Shown: piece after piece, positions 52,785 through 61,281 of the stretch
How the letters are laid out: each line of letters starts with the position of its first letter
Numbering within the stretch: the stretch's first letter is position 1
From: Loktanella sp. 5RATIMAR09
GTDB taxonomy: Bacteria; Pseudomonadota; Alphaproteobacteria; Rhodobacterales; Rhodobacteraceae
Direction of reading: 5' to 3'
DNA length: 64,000 bases
NCBI RefSeq assembly: GCF_001419985.1
Contig: NZ_LJAL01000002.1
Span: 124,001-188,000, forward strand
The notes under the pieces: generated by a model
What the model was told of the DNA's origin: nothing
Seen by the model: the letters and a program-made list of their open reading frames with translations, nothing else
Database searches by the model: none
Translations under genes and position numbers: made by a program

Positions 52785-53878
52785 TGAAAAATGTCATCCT
52801 TTCATGCGCGGTTTCCATTGCCTTGCTCCCAGCCACCAGCTGGGCGCAAGAGGACGCAGCGTCAGCATTTGCCAGCCGTGACTTTGCAACCGCCAAAGCA
52901 GTGTGGCTGAGCGAAGCCGCCGATGGCTCTGCTGAGGCTATGCTTGGCCTTGGCCTGCTTGCCGACCGCGGCTTTGGTCAACAGCGCGACTTTGACGTGG
53001 CGTTTGACTGGTATCTTCAGGCGGCCGAGCTGGGGTTGGCAGAGGCACAGTTTAACGTCGCCATTATGCTGGACGCCGGACTGGGGCGCGAACGCGACGT
53101 CGGAGAAGCACAAATGTGGTATACGCGTGCCGCGCTACGCGACCATGCGCGTGCGCAATATAACCTTGGCTTGTTGTATGAAACAGGCGATGGGATCGTA
53201 TCCAACCCTGCGTTGGCCGCCTACTGGTTTGGCAAAGCTGCTCAGACGGTGCCCGCTGCTGCGTTAAGAGAGGTGACGCAGGTCACCGCGTCCCGCACTC
53301 TTGCAGAGCCCGACATGATTTTTGATAATGTCAGCACCTCGCAGGTCGAAATTGTTTGGAATGCCGACCCGAACGCAAATGCGACGCATCTTGTTGAAGT
53401 GATTGAAGCGCCACGCGTTGACGAGAATTATGGCGCACCCACGATATCGGTAAAGACGGTTACGTCTGGAATTCTCGATTTGAATGGTTTGCCGACGGAA
53501 AATGCAATCTGGCGGGTGGTGAACTTGGCAAATGACGATACGGACTATGCCGCGGCGGATTGGTCCAGCAATCACGCTATTGAACTGCCACGGGGCAGAA
53601 TTACGCTCTTTTCCGATCCAGCAGTGAAATCTATGGAAGATGCCGCAAGCGTCTTTGCCTCTTCGCTGCGCCAAGCGGGTTACTGGGTTCAAATCACTGA
53701 CGACGTTCCCAAGCAATCTGACAATTTCTATGTCAGCTACGCATATGCCTCGGATCAACAACTTGCACAGGCGGTTGCAGAGTTCTTGCCATCAACCGAG
53801 CAAATCACACCTGTCAAGCAGTTGTTACGGTCCACGCAGCCTGGGGAAGTCACCGTGAACCTAAGTGCCTTCAGGTAA
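52784..53878 (+). CDS. Secreted Sel1-repeat protein
   Basis: A 364-residue protein with signal peptide (MKNVILSCAVSIALLPATSW, then AQ). Three to four Sel1/TPR-like repeats follow (about residues 37-155, for example AEAMLGLGLLADRGFGQQRD and AQYNLGLLYETGDGIVSNPA). A beta-rich tail holds WNADPNANATHLVEV and a GYWVQITDDV end. Sel1 repeats bring envelope proteins together. It is the last gene of the OmpA operon and has no terminator I can see. Confidence 0.85.
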   Translation: MKNVILSCAVSIALLPATSWAQEDAASAFASRDFATAKAVWLSEAADGSAEAMLGLGLLADRGFGQQRDFDVAFDWYLQAAELGLAEAQFNVAIMLDAGLGRERDVGEAQMWYTRAALRDHARAQYNLGLLYETGDGIVSNPALAAYWFGKAAQTVPAAALREVTQVTASRTLAEPDMIFDNVSTSQVEIVWNADPNANATHLVEVIEAPRVDENYGAPTISVKTVTSGILDLNGLPTENAIWRVVNLANDDTDYAAADWSSNHAIELPRGRITLFSDPAVKSMEDAASVFASSLRQAGYWVQITDDVPKQSDNFYVSYAYASDQQLAQAVAEFLPSTEQITPVKQLLRSTQPGEVTVNLSAFR

Positions 53879-54188
53879 CAGGGGATTCCAAGCAATGAAT
53901 GACAGTTTGCTAGGTTGACCGGGCTTAGTCCCCAGTTTGATCAGAGGCCATCGCTTCCTTACTGCGATCTACCTGAATGGCCGGTTTTCGCAGTGCATCG
54001 CAATACTAGAAATTCTGCAGGCGTGGAAATTGTCCTGCTGCATGCGCACGCAGCGCAAAATCAACAGGTCCGCTGTGGGCTCAAACCTGTCATTCGCTGC
54101 ACTATCCACCAAAGACCGCTGTGCGGGACTTTGCTGCCTTTCGCCGCAGATGCGCCAACGGCGGCTTGACGAAGAAACTCTCCAGCTT
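53879..54188. other. Non-coding, carries copy 2 of the dispersed repeat
   Basis: Between two convergent genes. The repeat occupies 54045-54129. No gene or T-tailed hairpin is evident. Confidence 0.55.
54045..54129 (+). repeat. Dispersed intergenic repeat, copy 2
   Basis: Direct copy of 47393-47474 with small gaps; the central GGGCTCAAACCTGTCATTCG block is the best conserved. Confidence 0.7.
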
Positions 54189-54923
54189 CTATCTGAGCGC
54201 TTTGCAACAAGGGCGGTATGCCTCGGTAGGCAACACGCTTTGAAGGATCGCAAGTGGCAGTTGATAGTATGCCATTTGCGACAAGGCCTCGTAGCCTTCC
54301 TCCGAAAGTTCAGTATCGTCCTTTGACAGCGACAGCCTATCGCGCCAATTCACGTCGCTGTCCATAAAGCGATGAATGCAAATGGCTTCTGTGAACACAA
54401 ATTTGCAGATTTCTAGGGATGGTACGGAAAGGTCAAAGGCAACACTTAATTCGAGGTCATCATCAAATCGCCACCATGTTTCCCCCCTTCGGACGAGGAA
54501 TAGAGGTTGGACTATCCTGTTCGAGCCTTCAAAATTGAACCAGTATGACGAGTCCATTTTGGCTGTTGCCATTTCATCTGCGGATAAATCCTCCAGATTA
54601 GCAACAATAGTGAACCTTTGAGAAAGTCGAGGTACGTCTTCAGGCGCTTCGACAAAGATTCCACGTCGAAGAGACATACGCATCACTGATGCGTCAGCAA
54701 CGCCAAAGGTTTCTTGGCCCTTGCCATCAACTATACTGAATTGCTGTCTGATCTCGTCAATCGGCGCAGGCTGATTGTCGCTTGGCGCAACGCCATCTGG
54801 CAATATTACTTGAAAGGACTCCAAAAAGATCGGGATCGCGTCCTGCGCACCAGCCATGGTCGGGAACGCTAACACCACCGAGAAAATCATACCGAGTGAA
54901 GCAAAACTCATTTCTGAACCCAT
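54189..54923 (-). CDS. Secreted protein of unknown function
   Basis: A 244-residue protein with signal peptide (MGSEMSFASLGMIFSVVLAF, then PTMAGAQ). The mature part contains FLESFQVILPDGVAPSDN, SYWFNFEGSNRIVQPLFLVR and WWRFDDDLELSVAFD; three cysteines lie near the end. A start four codons later (MSFASLG) is equally likely. No family recognised. It is the last gene before the right end of the presumed island. Confidence 0.65.
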   Translation of the reverse strand: MGSEMSFASLGMIFSVVLAFPTMAGAQDAIPIFLESFQVILPDGVAPSDNQPAPIDEIRQQFSIVDGKGQETFGVADASVMRMSLRRGIFVEAPEDVPRLSQRFTIVANLEDLSADEMATAKMDSSYWFNFEGSNRIVQPLFLVRRGETWWRFDDDLELSVAFDLSVPSLEICKFVFTEAICIHRFMDSDVNWRDRLSLSKDDTELSEEGYEALSQMAYYQLPLAILQSVLPTEAYRPCCKALR

Positions 54924-55342
54924 GTTGGCTCGCTAATCGAGCTTTCGCTTGGACGCATTCTCACACACAACCTCAGACCTCTAGAGCCGTTGTCACGGAA
55001 CAATCGGCCTGACGATCAACTGTCCGACACGGTACATATCGTAGTCCGTGAATGACAGGAACAGACATTAATGCAAGTTGCAGCATGGATCATTTTGGGC
55101 TCTTTGCTGCCGCTCGCTGCGGAGCGCGCGAACGTCCGCTTTCCGAAGCGCGTCGCGGATGAAGTTGATCCAAGTTTGAAATACGACCAGTACGAGTCCA
55201 GAAGTTGGATCGGAGTCATACCCGCCCAATCATCGCCGAACGCTTGTCAATGCACGGGGCAGGGTGGCGGCGCGACCCTAATGTGCGTATGATGTCGACT
55301 ATGGCTCGTCCTCGGTTCTGGCGCGCCCGAGGAGATCGATGA
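54924..55342. other. Non-coding right end of the presumed island
   Basis: Holds short open frames without start signals, and GCTGCGGAGCGCGCGAACG-type sequence of repetitive look. It supplies the promoter and first codons of the present dusA. No integrase is visible. Confidence 0.55.
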
Positions 55343-56338
55343 ATGTTTAAGAACGCAGCCTACAAGGCAGCGAGGTTATCCTGTGCCCCGATGATGGACT
55401 GGACCGACCGCCATTGCCGGTTTTTCCATCGCCTGATGTCGCGGCATGCGTTGCTGTACACGGAAATGGTGACAGCACCGGCGGTGGTGCACGGCGACAG
55501 GGAACGCGTGTTGGGGTTTGATGCGCGCGAGCATCCTTTGGCGCTGCAGTTGGGTGGGTCTGATCCTGTGCAGCTCGCGCAAGCGGCGCGGATTGCCGAA
55601 GACTTCGGCTATGCCGAGATCAACCTCAATTGCGGTTGCCCGTCTGACCGTGTGCAATCAGGCAGTTTTGGGGCCGTGCTGATGGAAAACCCCGCATTGG
55701 TGGCCGAATGCGTGGCAGCGATGATCGCGGCGGTGCGCGTTCCTGTGACCGTCAAGTGCCGGATCGGCGTGGATGATCAGGACCCTGCTGTGGTCCTGCC
55801 TGACTTCCTGGCCCAAGTTTCGGCAGCGGGCGTGCATCGGTTTTCGGTGCATGCGCGCAAGGCATGGCTGCAAGGGCTCAGCCCCAAAGAAAATCGCGAT
55901 ATTCCCCCGTTGGACTATGATTTAGTGATGGAAATGAAGGGGTTGTTCCCACATCTTCACCTTAGCGTCAATGGTGGTATCGCCTCCTTGGATGACGCTG
56001 CCGCTTTCCTTGATCGCGGGTTGGACGGTGTCATGATCGGGCGTGCGGCCTATCATACACCTGCGGATATCCTGCTTCAGGCGGATGCGCGTATCTTTGA
56101 CGATCCGACGGGCCGCACAGCCGAAGAAGTCGTCCATCTGATGTTGCCCTATATCGCGGATCACCTTGCAAAGGGCGGCCGTTTGGGGCAGGTCACGCGC
56201 CATATGTTGGGGCTGTTTCAGGGCCGCCCGGGTGCGCGGGGTTGGCGCAGGCATTTGTCCGAGAACGCCCATCGCGACGGGGCAGGGCCGGATGTTGTCT
56301 TGGCCGCCCTCGATCACGTGACGCGATTGGCGGCCTGA
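55343..56338 (+). CDS. dusA: tRNA-dihydrouridine synthase A with replaced N-terminus
   Basis: A 331-residue flavoenzyme reducing uridine in the tRNA D-loop. FMN-domain blocks are CAPMMDWTDRHCRFFHR, LLYTEMVTAPA and ALQLGGSDP; the catalytic cysteine is C99 in NLNCGCPSDRVQSG, followed by KCRIGVDD, HARKAWLQGLSPKENR and VNGGI. The first ten residues (MFKNAAYKAA) differ from the usual DusA start, which instead survives as a stub at 32210. The new start has GAGGAG upstream and keeps the protein functional, as known for elements that use dusA as attachment site. Confidence 0.95.
   Translation: MFKNAAYKAARLSCAPMMDWTDRHCRFFHRLMSRHALLYTEMVTAPAVVHGDRERVLGFDAREHPLALQLGGSDPVQLAQAARIAEDFGYAEINLNCGCPSDRVQSGSFGAVLMENPALVAECVAAMIAAVRVPVTVKCRIGVDDQDPAVVLPDFLAQVSAAGVHRFSVHARKAWLQGLSPKENRDIPPLDYDLVMEMKGLFPHLHLSVNGGIASLDDAAAFLDRGLDGVMIGRAAYHTPADILLQADARIFDDPTGRTAEEVVHLMLPYIADHLAKGGRLGQVTRHMLGLFQGRPGARGWRRHLSENAHRDGAGPDVVLAALDHVTRLAA
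55391..55398 (+). repeat. Candidate attR core
   Basis: ATGATGGA within the MMD codons of dusA, matching 32258-32265. Sequence to its right is ancestral dusA, to its left island DNA. Confidence 0.65.
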
Positions 56339-56350
56339 AGGAAAAAACAA

Positions 56351-57169
56351 ATGGAAGATACGGTGCTGCTGGCCACGATGGCCGGTTTACTTTTGGCGCT
56401 TGGGGCTTTCTCGGGTGTGCTGGCGGGGCTTCTGGGTGTCGGTGGCGGGATCATTCTGGTGCCTGCTTTTTTCTACGTCTTCAGCGGCTTGGGCTATGCT
56501 AGCCCCGAATTGATGCAAATCTGTCTGGGCACATCGCTGGCGACGATCATTGTCACCTCGCTGCGGTCGCTTTCGGCACATAGCAAAAAGGGCGCAGTTG
56601 ACTGGTCTATCCTCAAAGGCTGGGGGATCGGGATCGCCATTGGCGCTGCAATCGGGATGTTGGTGGCCTCAACGCTGCGGTCCGAGGTTTTGCAGGCCAT
56701 TTTTGGTGTGCTGGCGGCGATGGTGGGGATCTACATGGCTTTCGGGCGTGAAAAGTGGCGCTTGGGCGCAGAAATGCCCAAAGGAATTTTGCGCGCAGTT
56801 CTGTCACCCGTCATAGGCTTCCTGTCGGTCCTCATGGGGATCGGTGGAGGGTCATTCGGGGTGCCTACAATGTCTTTGTTCAACGTTCCAATCCACCGCG
56901 CCGTGGCGACGGCTGCGGGGTTTGGTGTCATTATCGCGGTCCCTTCGGTGATCGGTTTTCTTTTGGTCGATATCGCTATGGTGCCGCCCTTTACCATCGG
57001 AGCGGTGAACTTTCTTGCCTTCGCTCTGGTTGTCACGATGACCCTGATTACGGCCCCATGGGGGGCTGCTTTGGCGCACCGGATGGATGCCAAGCCACTC
57101 AAGCGCATCTTTGGTGGCTTTCTGATCCTTGTTGCGCTGAACATGTTGCGCAAAGCGCTCGGATGGTAG
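56351..57169 (+). CDS. TauE/SafE-family membrane transporter
   Basis: A 272-residue protein with eight or so membrane helices and the family's repeated motif (GVLAGLLGVGGGIILVPAFF near residue 20 and GFLSVLMGIGGGSFGVPTMS near 155). TauE/SafE proteins move sulphite, sulphoacetate and related anions. It starts 12 bp after dusA with AAGGAA upstream. The last codons overlap the next gene. Substrate unknown. Confidence 0.88.
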   Translation: MEDTVLLATMAGLLLALGAFSGVLAGLLGVGGGIILVPAFFYVFSGLGYASPELMQICLGTSLATIIVTSLRSLSAHSKKGAVDWSILKGWGIGIAIGAAIGMLVASTLRSEVLQAIFGVLAAMVGIYMAFGREKWRLGAEMPKGILRAVLSPVIGFLSVLMGIGGGSFGVPTMSLFNVPIHRAVATAAGFGVIIAVPSVIGFLLVDIAMVPPFTIGAVNFLAFALVVTMTLITAPWGAALAHRMDAKPLKRIFGGFLILVALNMLRKALGW

Positions 57170-57891
57170 GCCAGCACGGCTATCACGTTTTTCCGCATGA
57201 TCCCGCAGTGGCGCGGTGGGCCGCCGCTGCAAAATTGGCGGCCATCGAGGTGCTTGCCTATGGCGGCGAGCGACGGCATGGCAATACATGGTTTGTCGGA
57301 GTCGATGCCTTGCCCAATGCCCCTGACGGGAGCATCGGTGACATGCCTCTGGCGGGCGCATGGCAGGCCCACGTAAAGGCACCGCCCACTTGGCATCGCG
57401 CGCAGCTTTCCGTAATTTTTCCGGGGTATCCGCAACAGGATTTGGGCGAAACAGACGCCGCACATCGGTTCCGGCGAGATCGTGATGCCGCGCATATGGA
57501 CGGGCTTTTGCCGGAAGGGCCGCAAAAGCGGCGGCATTTGCGCGAACCACACGGGTTTATTCTGGGCCTGCCGCTTGATGAGGTGCACGCCAGCCCGCTC
57601 GTGGTCTGGCGTGGCAGCCATGACATCATGCGTGCTGCGTTCCGTGCGGCTTTTGCAGGCATCCCGCCTGCGCAGTGGCGGGATGTCGATGTGACCGAGG
57701 TCTATCAGGATGCGCGCCGCAAGGTTTTCGCAACCTGTGACAGGATCGAAGTTGTGGCCGCACCCGGGCAGGCGGTTCTGCTGGATCGCCATCTTCTGCA
57801 CGGTGTGGCACCTTGGGCGCAGGATGCGCAGGGTTTGATGCGTATGGTGGCCTATTTTCGTCCGCAGATCAGCATAGAAGACTGGCTCTAG
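57163..57891 (+). CDS. PhyH-like Fe(II)/2-oxoglutarate oxygenase (second copy in window)
   Basis: A 242-residue protein starting at an ATG that overlaps the TauE stop by 7 bp. The metal triad seems to be H-x-D in DAAHMDGLLPEG and the histidine of LLDRHLLHGVAPW, with an arginine in LMRMVAYFRP. These are PhyH-superfamily features; the substrate cannot be named. Translation is probably coupled to the transporter. The end overlaps the converging WYL gene. Confidence 0.75.
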   Translation: MVGQHGYHVFPHDPAVARWAAAAKLAAIEVLAYGGERRHGNTWFVGVDALPNAPDGSIGDMPLAGAWQAHVKAPPTWHRAQLSVIFPGYPQQDLGETDAAHRFRRDRDAAHMDGLLPEGPQKRRHLREPHGFILGLPLDEVHASPLVVWRGSHDIMRAAFRAAFAGIPPAQWRDVDVTEVYQDARRKVFATCDRIEVVAAPGQAVLLDRHLLHGVAPWAQDAQGLMRMVAYFRPQISIEDWL

Positions 57892-58547
57892 GCCTTGAGC
57901 CGGTTGAAATCTTTAAGTGCCTTGCCGGGTTCGTCGACAAAGAGGCTTGGCAGAATGCGCTGGCTGGTGATCTGGTCGACCCTGATTTCATCAAATTGCG
58001 CAGTGGTTTCACACCACACGACACAGGTCCAAAGGCGGCCCCAGTAATCAAGCTGGAGCGGCCGCACGATCCGTTTTTTGCCATCCATGACAAGCTCCAG
58101 TTTCTGCCGCGTCCGCATGGCCTGGCGCAGGATCGGCAGATGCTGAAAGCCCCGCGCGGCATCGGCAAAAGGATAGATTGCAAAGCCATAGCCACTGGGT
58201 GCGCGGCCGCGGTCCTCGGGCATCACGGCATCAATTTTGCCGGAAAGAGCGCGAGCCGCTGCGGAAAGCTCGGGGTCGTTGCTTTGGATCACGGCGTTGA
58301 GGCCCAGATGCAGGGCCTCGACCTCGGTCATGGTCAGGTTGAGCGGGGGCAGGGTGATGGCGGCGGTCACGCGGTAGCCGATCCCGCGTTCACCCTCGAT
58401 CGGGACACCGGATGCGGCAAGCGTTTCCATGTCGCGGTAAATGGTGCGCAGTGACACATCGGTTGCCTGCGCCAGATCACTGGCGCGGTGCAGTGATCCG
58501 TCCCGCATGATCTGGACAAGACGCATAAGGCGGTCGGCACGGCGCAT
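57888..58547 (-). CDS. YafY/WYL-domain transcriptional regulator
   Basis: A 219-residue protein with an N-terminal HTH_11 winged helix (RASDLAQATDVSLRTIYRDM, then AASGVPIEGERGIGYRV) and a WYL domain with KNGSCG-like basic strands (KLELVMDGKKRIVRPLQLDY). WYL regulators bind small ligands or nucleic acids. It is divergent from the tat operon by 205 bp and its own 3' end overlaps the PhyH-like gene. Target unknown. Confidence 0.87.
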   Translation of the reverse strand: MRRADRLMRLVQIMRDGSLHRASDLAQATDVSLRTIYRDMETLAASGVPIEGERGIGYRVTAAITLPPLNLTMTEVEALHLGLNAVIQSNDPELSAAARALSGKIDAVMPEDRGRAPSGYGFAIYPFADAARGFQHLPILRQAMRTRQKLELVMDGKKRIVRPLQLDYWGRLWTCVVWCETTAQFDEIRVDQITSQRILPSLFVDEPGKALKDFNRLKA

Positions 58548-58752
58548 GATCTACCTTTCGATTCGCACTAGTTTTGTCAATTTTCTGGCAACTGACAAGT
58601 TTTTGTCACAAATATCAAAAAACCCTTGCAAAAAAGGCCTCCCAAGCCGCCAAAATCGCGAGTTCGCGCTTCCCTTGTCGCGCATCCGGCCCTATTTGTG
58701 CGAGGACGAGAATGAAATGACGCAGGGCGTGCCCTGTTAAAGGAGAAGAGAC

Positions 58753-58965
58753 ATGCTCAACAATATCGGCCTTCCCGGCCTTCTTTTGATCGCGGTTGTG
58801 GTTCTGGTTCTGTTTGGTCGCGGCAAGATCTCCAGCCTGATGGGCGAAGTCGGCAAAGGTATCACAGCGTTCAAGAAGGGCGTTGATGATGGCAAGAAAG
58901 AAATCGAAGATGGTATGGCCGACGCCAAAGACGTGACCCCCGCAGAAGAAAAAGACAAAGTCTGA
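58753..58965 (+). CDS. tatA: Twin-arginine translocase subunit TatA
   Basis: A 70-residue protein: one membrane helix ([13 protein letters not shown]), the FGRGK hinge with conserved FG, an amphipathic helix ([16 protein letters not shown]) and a charged tail. TatA forms the pore for folded Tat substrates, which here would include the cupredoxin and MsrB. AAAGGAGAAG lies upstream. First gene of tatABC. Confidence 0.95.
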   Translation: MLNNIGLPGLLLIAVVVLVLFGRGKISSLMGEVGKGITAFKKGVDDGKKEIEDGMADAKDVTPAEEKDKV

Positions 58966-58996
58966 TCGCTTTGCCGCATAATAAGGACTGCGTCTG

Positions 58997-59428
58997 ATGT
59001 TTGGTCTTGGCTGGAGCGAATTGCTTGTTGTCGGCATTGTGGCCCTGATCGTGATCGGGCCCAAGGATTTGCCGGGCTTGTTCCGCACGATTGGGCAATT
59101 CACCGGGAAGGCCCGCATGATGGCGCGCGAATTTTCGCGCGCGATGGAGCAGGCCGCTGATGACTCGGGCGTCAAGGATATCTCCAAGACGCTGAACGCG
59201 GCAGCTAACCCCAAGAAATTCGGCGTCGATAAGATCAAGGAGGCGACCGGCGTGACCGAAACACCCCTGTCGCCCGAACGTCAGGCCGCAAAAGAGAAAG
59301 TGAGCAAGGCGATGGGTGACGCCGCGCTAGCCCGGCAGGCGCGTGAGGCCGAAGAGGCCGCCGCCAAGGCCAAGGCCACAGCTGACGGCCCCAAACCCGA
59401 GACGCCCGCACCAGAGGCCAAGACATGA
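58997..59428 (+). CDS. tatB: Twin-arginine translocase subunit TatB
   Basis: A 143-residue protein with helix ELLVVGIVALIVIGPKDLPG and a long amphipathic region (KARMMAREFSRAMEQAADDS), then a lysine/alanine-rich tail. TatB binds substrate together with TatC. It lies 31 bp after tatA and overlaps tatC by 4 bp. Confidence 0.94.
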   Translation: MFGLGWSELLVVGIVALIVIGPKDLPGLFRTIGQFTGKARMMAREFSRAMEQAADDSGVKDISKTLNAAANPKKFGVDKIKEATGVTETPLSPERQAAKEKVSKAMGDAALARQAREAEEAAAKAKATADGPKPETPAPEAKT

Positions 59429-60408
59429 GCGCCCAAGACGAGATCGAAGACAGCGCAGCACCGCTATTGGAGCATCTGACAGAGCTGCGCTCGCGGCTGA
59501 TTTATTCCGTGATGGCTTTCCTCGTCGGTATGATCATCTGCTTTTCCTTCGGCGGTGCCCTTTTGGATTTCCTGCTGGCGCCGATTGAGCGCACAATGCG
59601 ATCCTTGGGCAACCCCAACCCTGTGATGCAGTACACTGCGCCGCAGGAGTATTTCTTTACCTTGATCCGCATTTCGGTGGTTGGTGGTCTCGCACTGTCT
59701 TTCCCGGTCATTGCCTATCAGCTTTGGCGTTTTGTGGCGCCGGGCCTTTACCGTAATGAAAAGAACGCCTTTCTGCCATTCATCATCGCCTCGCCGGTGC
59801 TATTCCTGATCGGGGCGGCCTTTGCGCATTACATCGTTGTCCCGTTGGCGATGGCATTTTTCCTTGGCTTTGCAGATTTGCCCTCTTTTGTGCAGGCCAT
59901 CGCGGCAGAGGCCGTCCCGAACCCCGGAACCGCCCTTCTGCCGGGTGCGGGCGGCGGGCTGACACTGCCGAGCGTTGCGCCAGATCTTTCTCAAGGCGGT
60001 GTCGATATCGTCTTTAACGGCAAGGTGAACGAGACCCTTGATATCACGCTGAAAATGATCGTGGCCTTTGGCGTGTGTTTCCAGCTGCCTGTGCTGCTGA
60101 CCCTGATGGGATCGGCGGGATTAGCCAGTTCGCGCGGCCTGCGCGGGACACGCAAATACGCGGTCGTAGGTATCCTGATTGTCGCCGCACTCGTCACACC
60201 ACCTGATGTCACGACGCAGCTGATCCTTTTTGTCGTTGTCTACGGCCTGTACGAGGTTTCAATTCATCTGGTTGCCGCTGTCGAGCGCAAGAAGGACCGC
60301 GCTGCCCGCGCCGAAGGGATCATTGGCGAAGACGAGAGCCTCTTTGACATTGATGAGGATGATCTGTCGGACGCCGAGGCTGCGGCTGATGAGGGTCCAA
60401 AGGTTTGA
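59425..60408 (+). CDS. tatC: Twin-arginine translocase subunit TatC
   Basis: A 327-residue, six-helix protein with the TatC landmarks: APLLEHLTELRSRLI at the start, YQLWRFVAPGLYRNEK and a MIVAFGVCFQLPVLL late helix. It is longer than E. coli TatC because of an extra loop of about 50 residues (AAEAVPNPGTALLPGAGGG, then LTLPSVAPDL) and a long acidic tail; similar insertions occur in Rhodobacterales. It overlaps the next gene by 4 bp. Confidence 0.94.
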   Translation: MSAQDEIEDSAAPLLEHLTELRSRLIYSVMAFLVGMIICFSFGGALLDFLLAPIERTMRSLGNPNPVMQYTAPQEYFFTLIRISVVGGLALSFPVIAYQLWRFVAPGLYRNEKNAFLPFIIASPVLFLIGAAFAHYIVVPLAMAFFLGFADLPSFVQAIAAEAVPNPGTALLPGAGGGLTLPSVAPDLSQGGVDIVFNGKVNETLDITLKMIVAFGVCFQLPVLLTLMGSAGLASSRGLRGTRKYAVVGILIVAALVTPPDVTTQLILFVVVYGLYEVSIHLVAAVERKKDRAARAEGIIGEDESLFDIDEDDLSDAEAAADEGPKV

Positions 60409-61247
60409 GCAAGAAGGCACTGAAACGGATTGCTGCCGCACTTGAACGGATCAGCCCGGCCCCCATCGGTGTGCCCGATTTCGATGCAGCTGCCGCCTTT
60501 GTCTGGCATCCTGATCCTGATCGCCTTGTTCCCGTTGGGGAGGTAAATCGCGTCGGTGTTGAACTGCTGGTTGGGGTTGACCGTTCGCGTGATACGCTGA
60601 TGGCCAATACGGTCCAGTTTGCCGCCGGACTGCCCGCGAACAATGCCCTGTTATGGGGCGCGCGCGGGATGGGAAAATCTAGCCTTGTCAAAGCGATACA
60701 CGGCGCTGTGAATGTTGATTATGCGGGATTGAAGATTGTCGAGGTCCAGCGCGAGGACCTGCCCAGCATCGGCCGCTGCCTGAACCTGCTGCGTGGTGCT
60801 CCGGAACGGTTCATCATGTTTTGCGATGATCTGTCGTTCGGACACGACGATGCGCATTACAAATCGCTCAAGGCTGTTCTGGATGGCGGGATCGAAGGGC
60901 GGCCTGACAATGTCGTTCTCTATGCGACATCCAACCGGCGGCACCTGATGCCGCGCGATATGATCGAGAACGAACGCTCATCTGCGATTTCGCCATCCGA
61001 GGCGGTGGAAGAGAAAGTATCGCTGTCGGATCGCTTTGGCCTCTGGCTCGGGTTTCACCCCTGCGATCAGGACGAATATCTCGCGATGATCCGTGGCTAT
61101 TGCGATGCCTATGGCGTTGCGATTGATGACGCGACACTGCGGGCCGAGGCCATCGAATGGCAGGCGACACGCGGCAGCCGCTCGGGCCGGGTGGCGTGGC
61201 AGTATTTCACGGATCTGGCGGGCAGGCGCGGTGTAAGCCTTTCGTAA
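60405..61247 (+). CDS. P-loop ATPase, DUF815 family
   Basis: A 280-residue protein with Walker A NALLWGARGMGKSSLVKAIH, Walker B RFIMFCDDLSF and a downstream sensor-type YATSNRRHLMPRDM. The DUF815 family is AAA-like and of unknown function. The start is TTG at 60405 overlapping the tatC stop (TTGA); the ordering after tatC is usual in this bacterial group. A strong hairpin follows the stop. Confidence 0.88.
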   Translation: MSKKALKRIAAALERISPAPIGVPDFDAAAAFVWHPDPDRLVPVGEVNRVGVELLVGVDRSRDTLMANTVQFAAGLPANNALLWGARGMGKSSLVKAIHGAVNVDYAGLKIVEVQREDLPSIGRCLNLLRGAPERFIMFCDDLSFGHDDAHYKSLKAVLDGGIEGRPDNVVLYATSNRRHLMPRDMIENERSSAISPSEAVEEKVSLSDRFGLWLGFHPCDQDEYLAMIRGYCDAYGVAIDDATLRAEAIEWQATRGSRSGRVAWQYFTDLAGRRGVSLS

Positions 61248-61269
61248 GGTGGATCTTGATCCACCTTAC
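61244..61269. terminator. Bidirectional terminator hairpin
   Basis: Perfect 12-bp inverted repeat GTAAGGTGGATC with a 2-base centre (TT), between the converging ATPase and LysM/M23 genes. The ATPase stop codon lies in its left arm. Confidence 0.7.
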
Positions 61270-61281
61270 ATGGATCATCCC

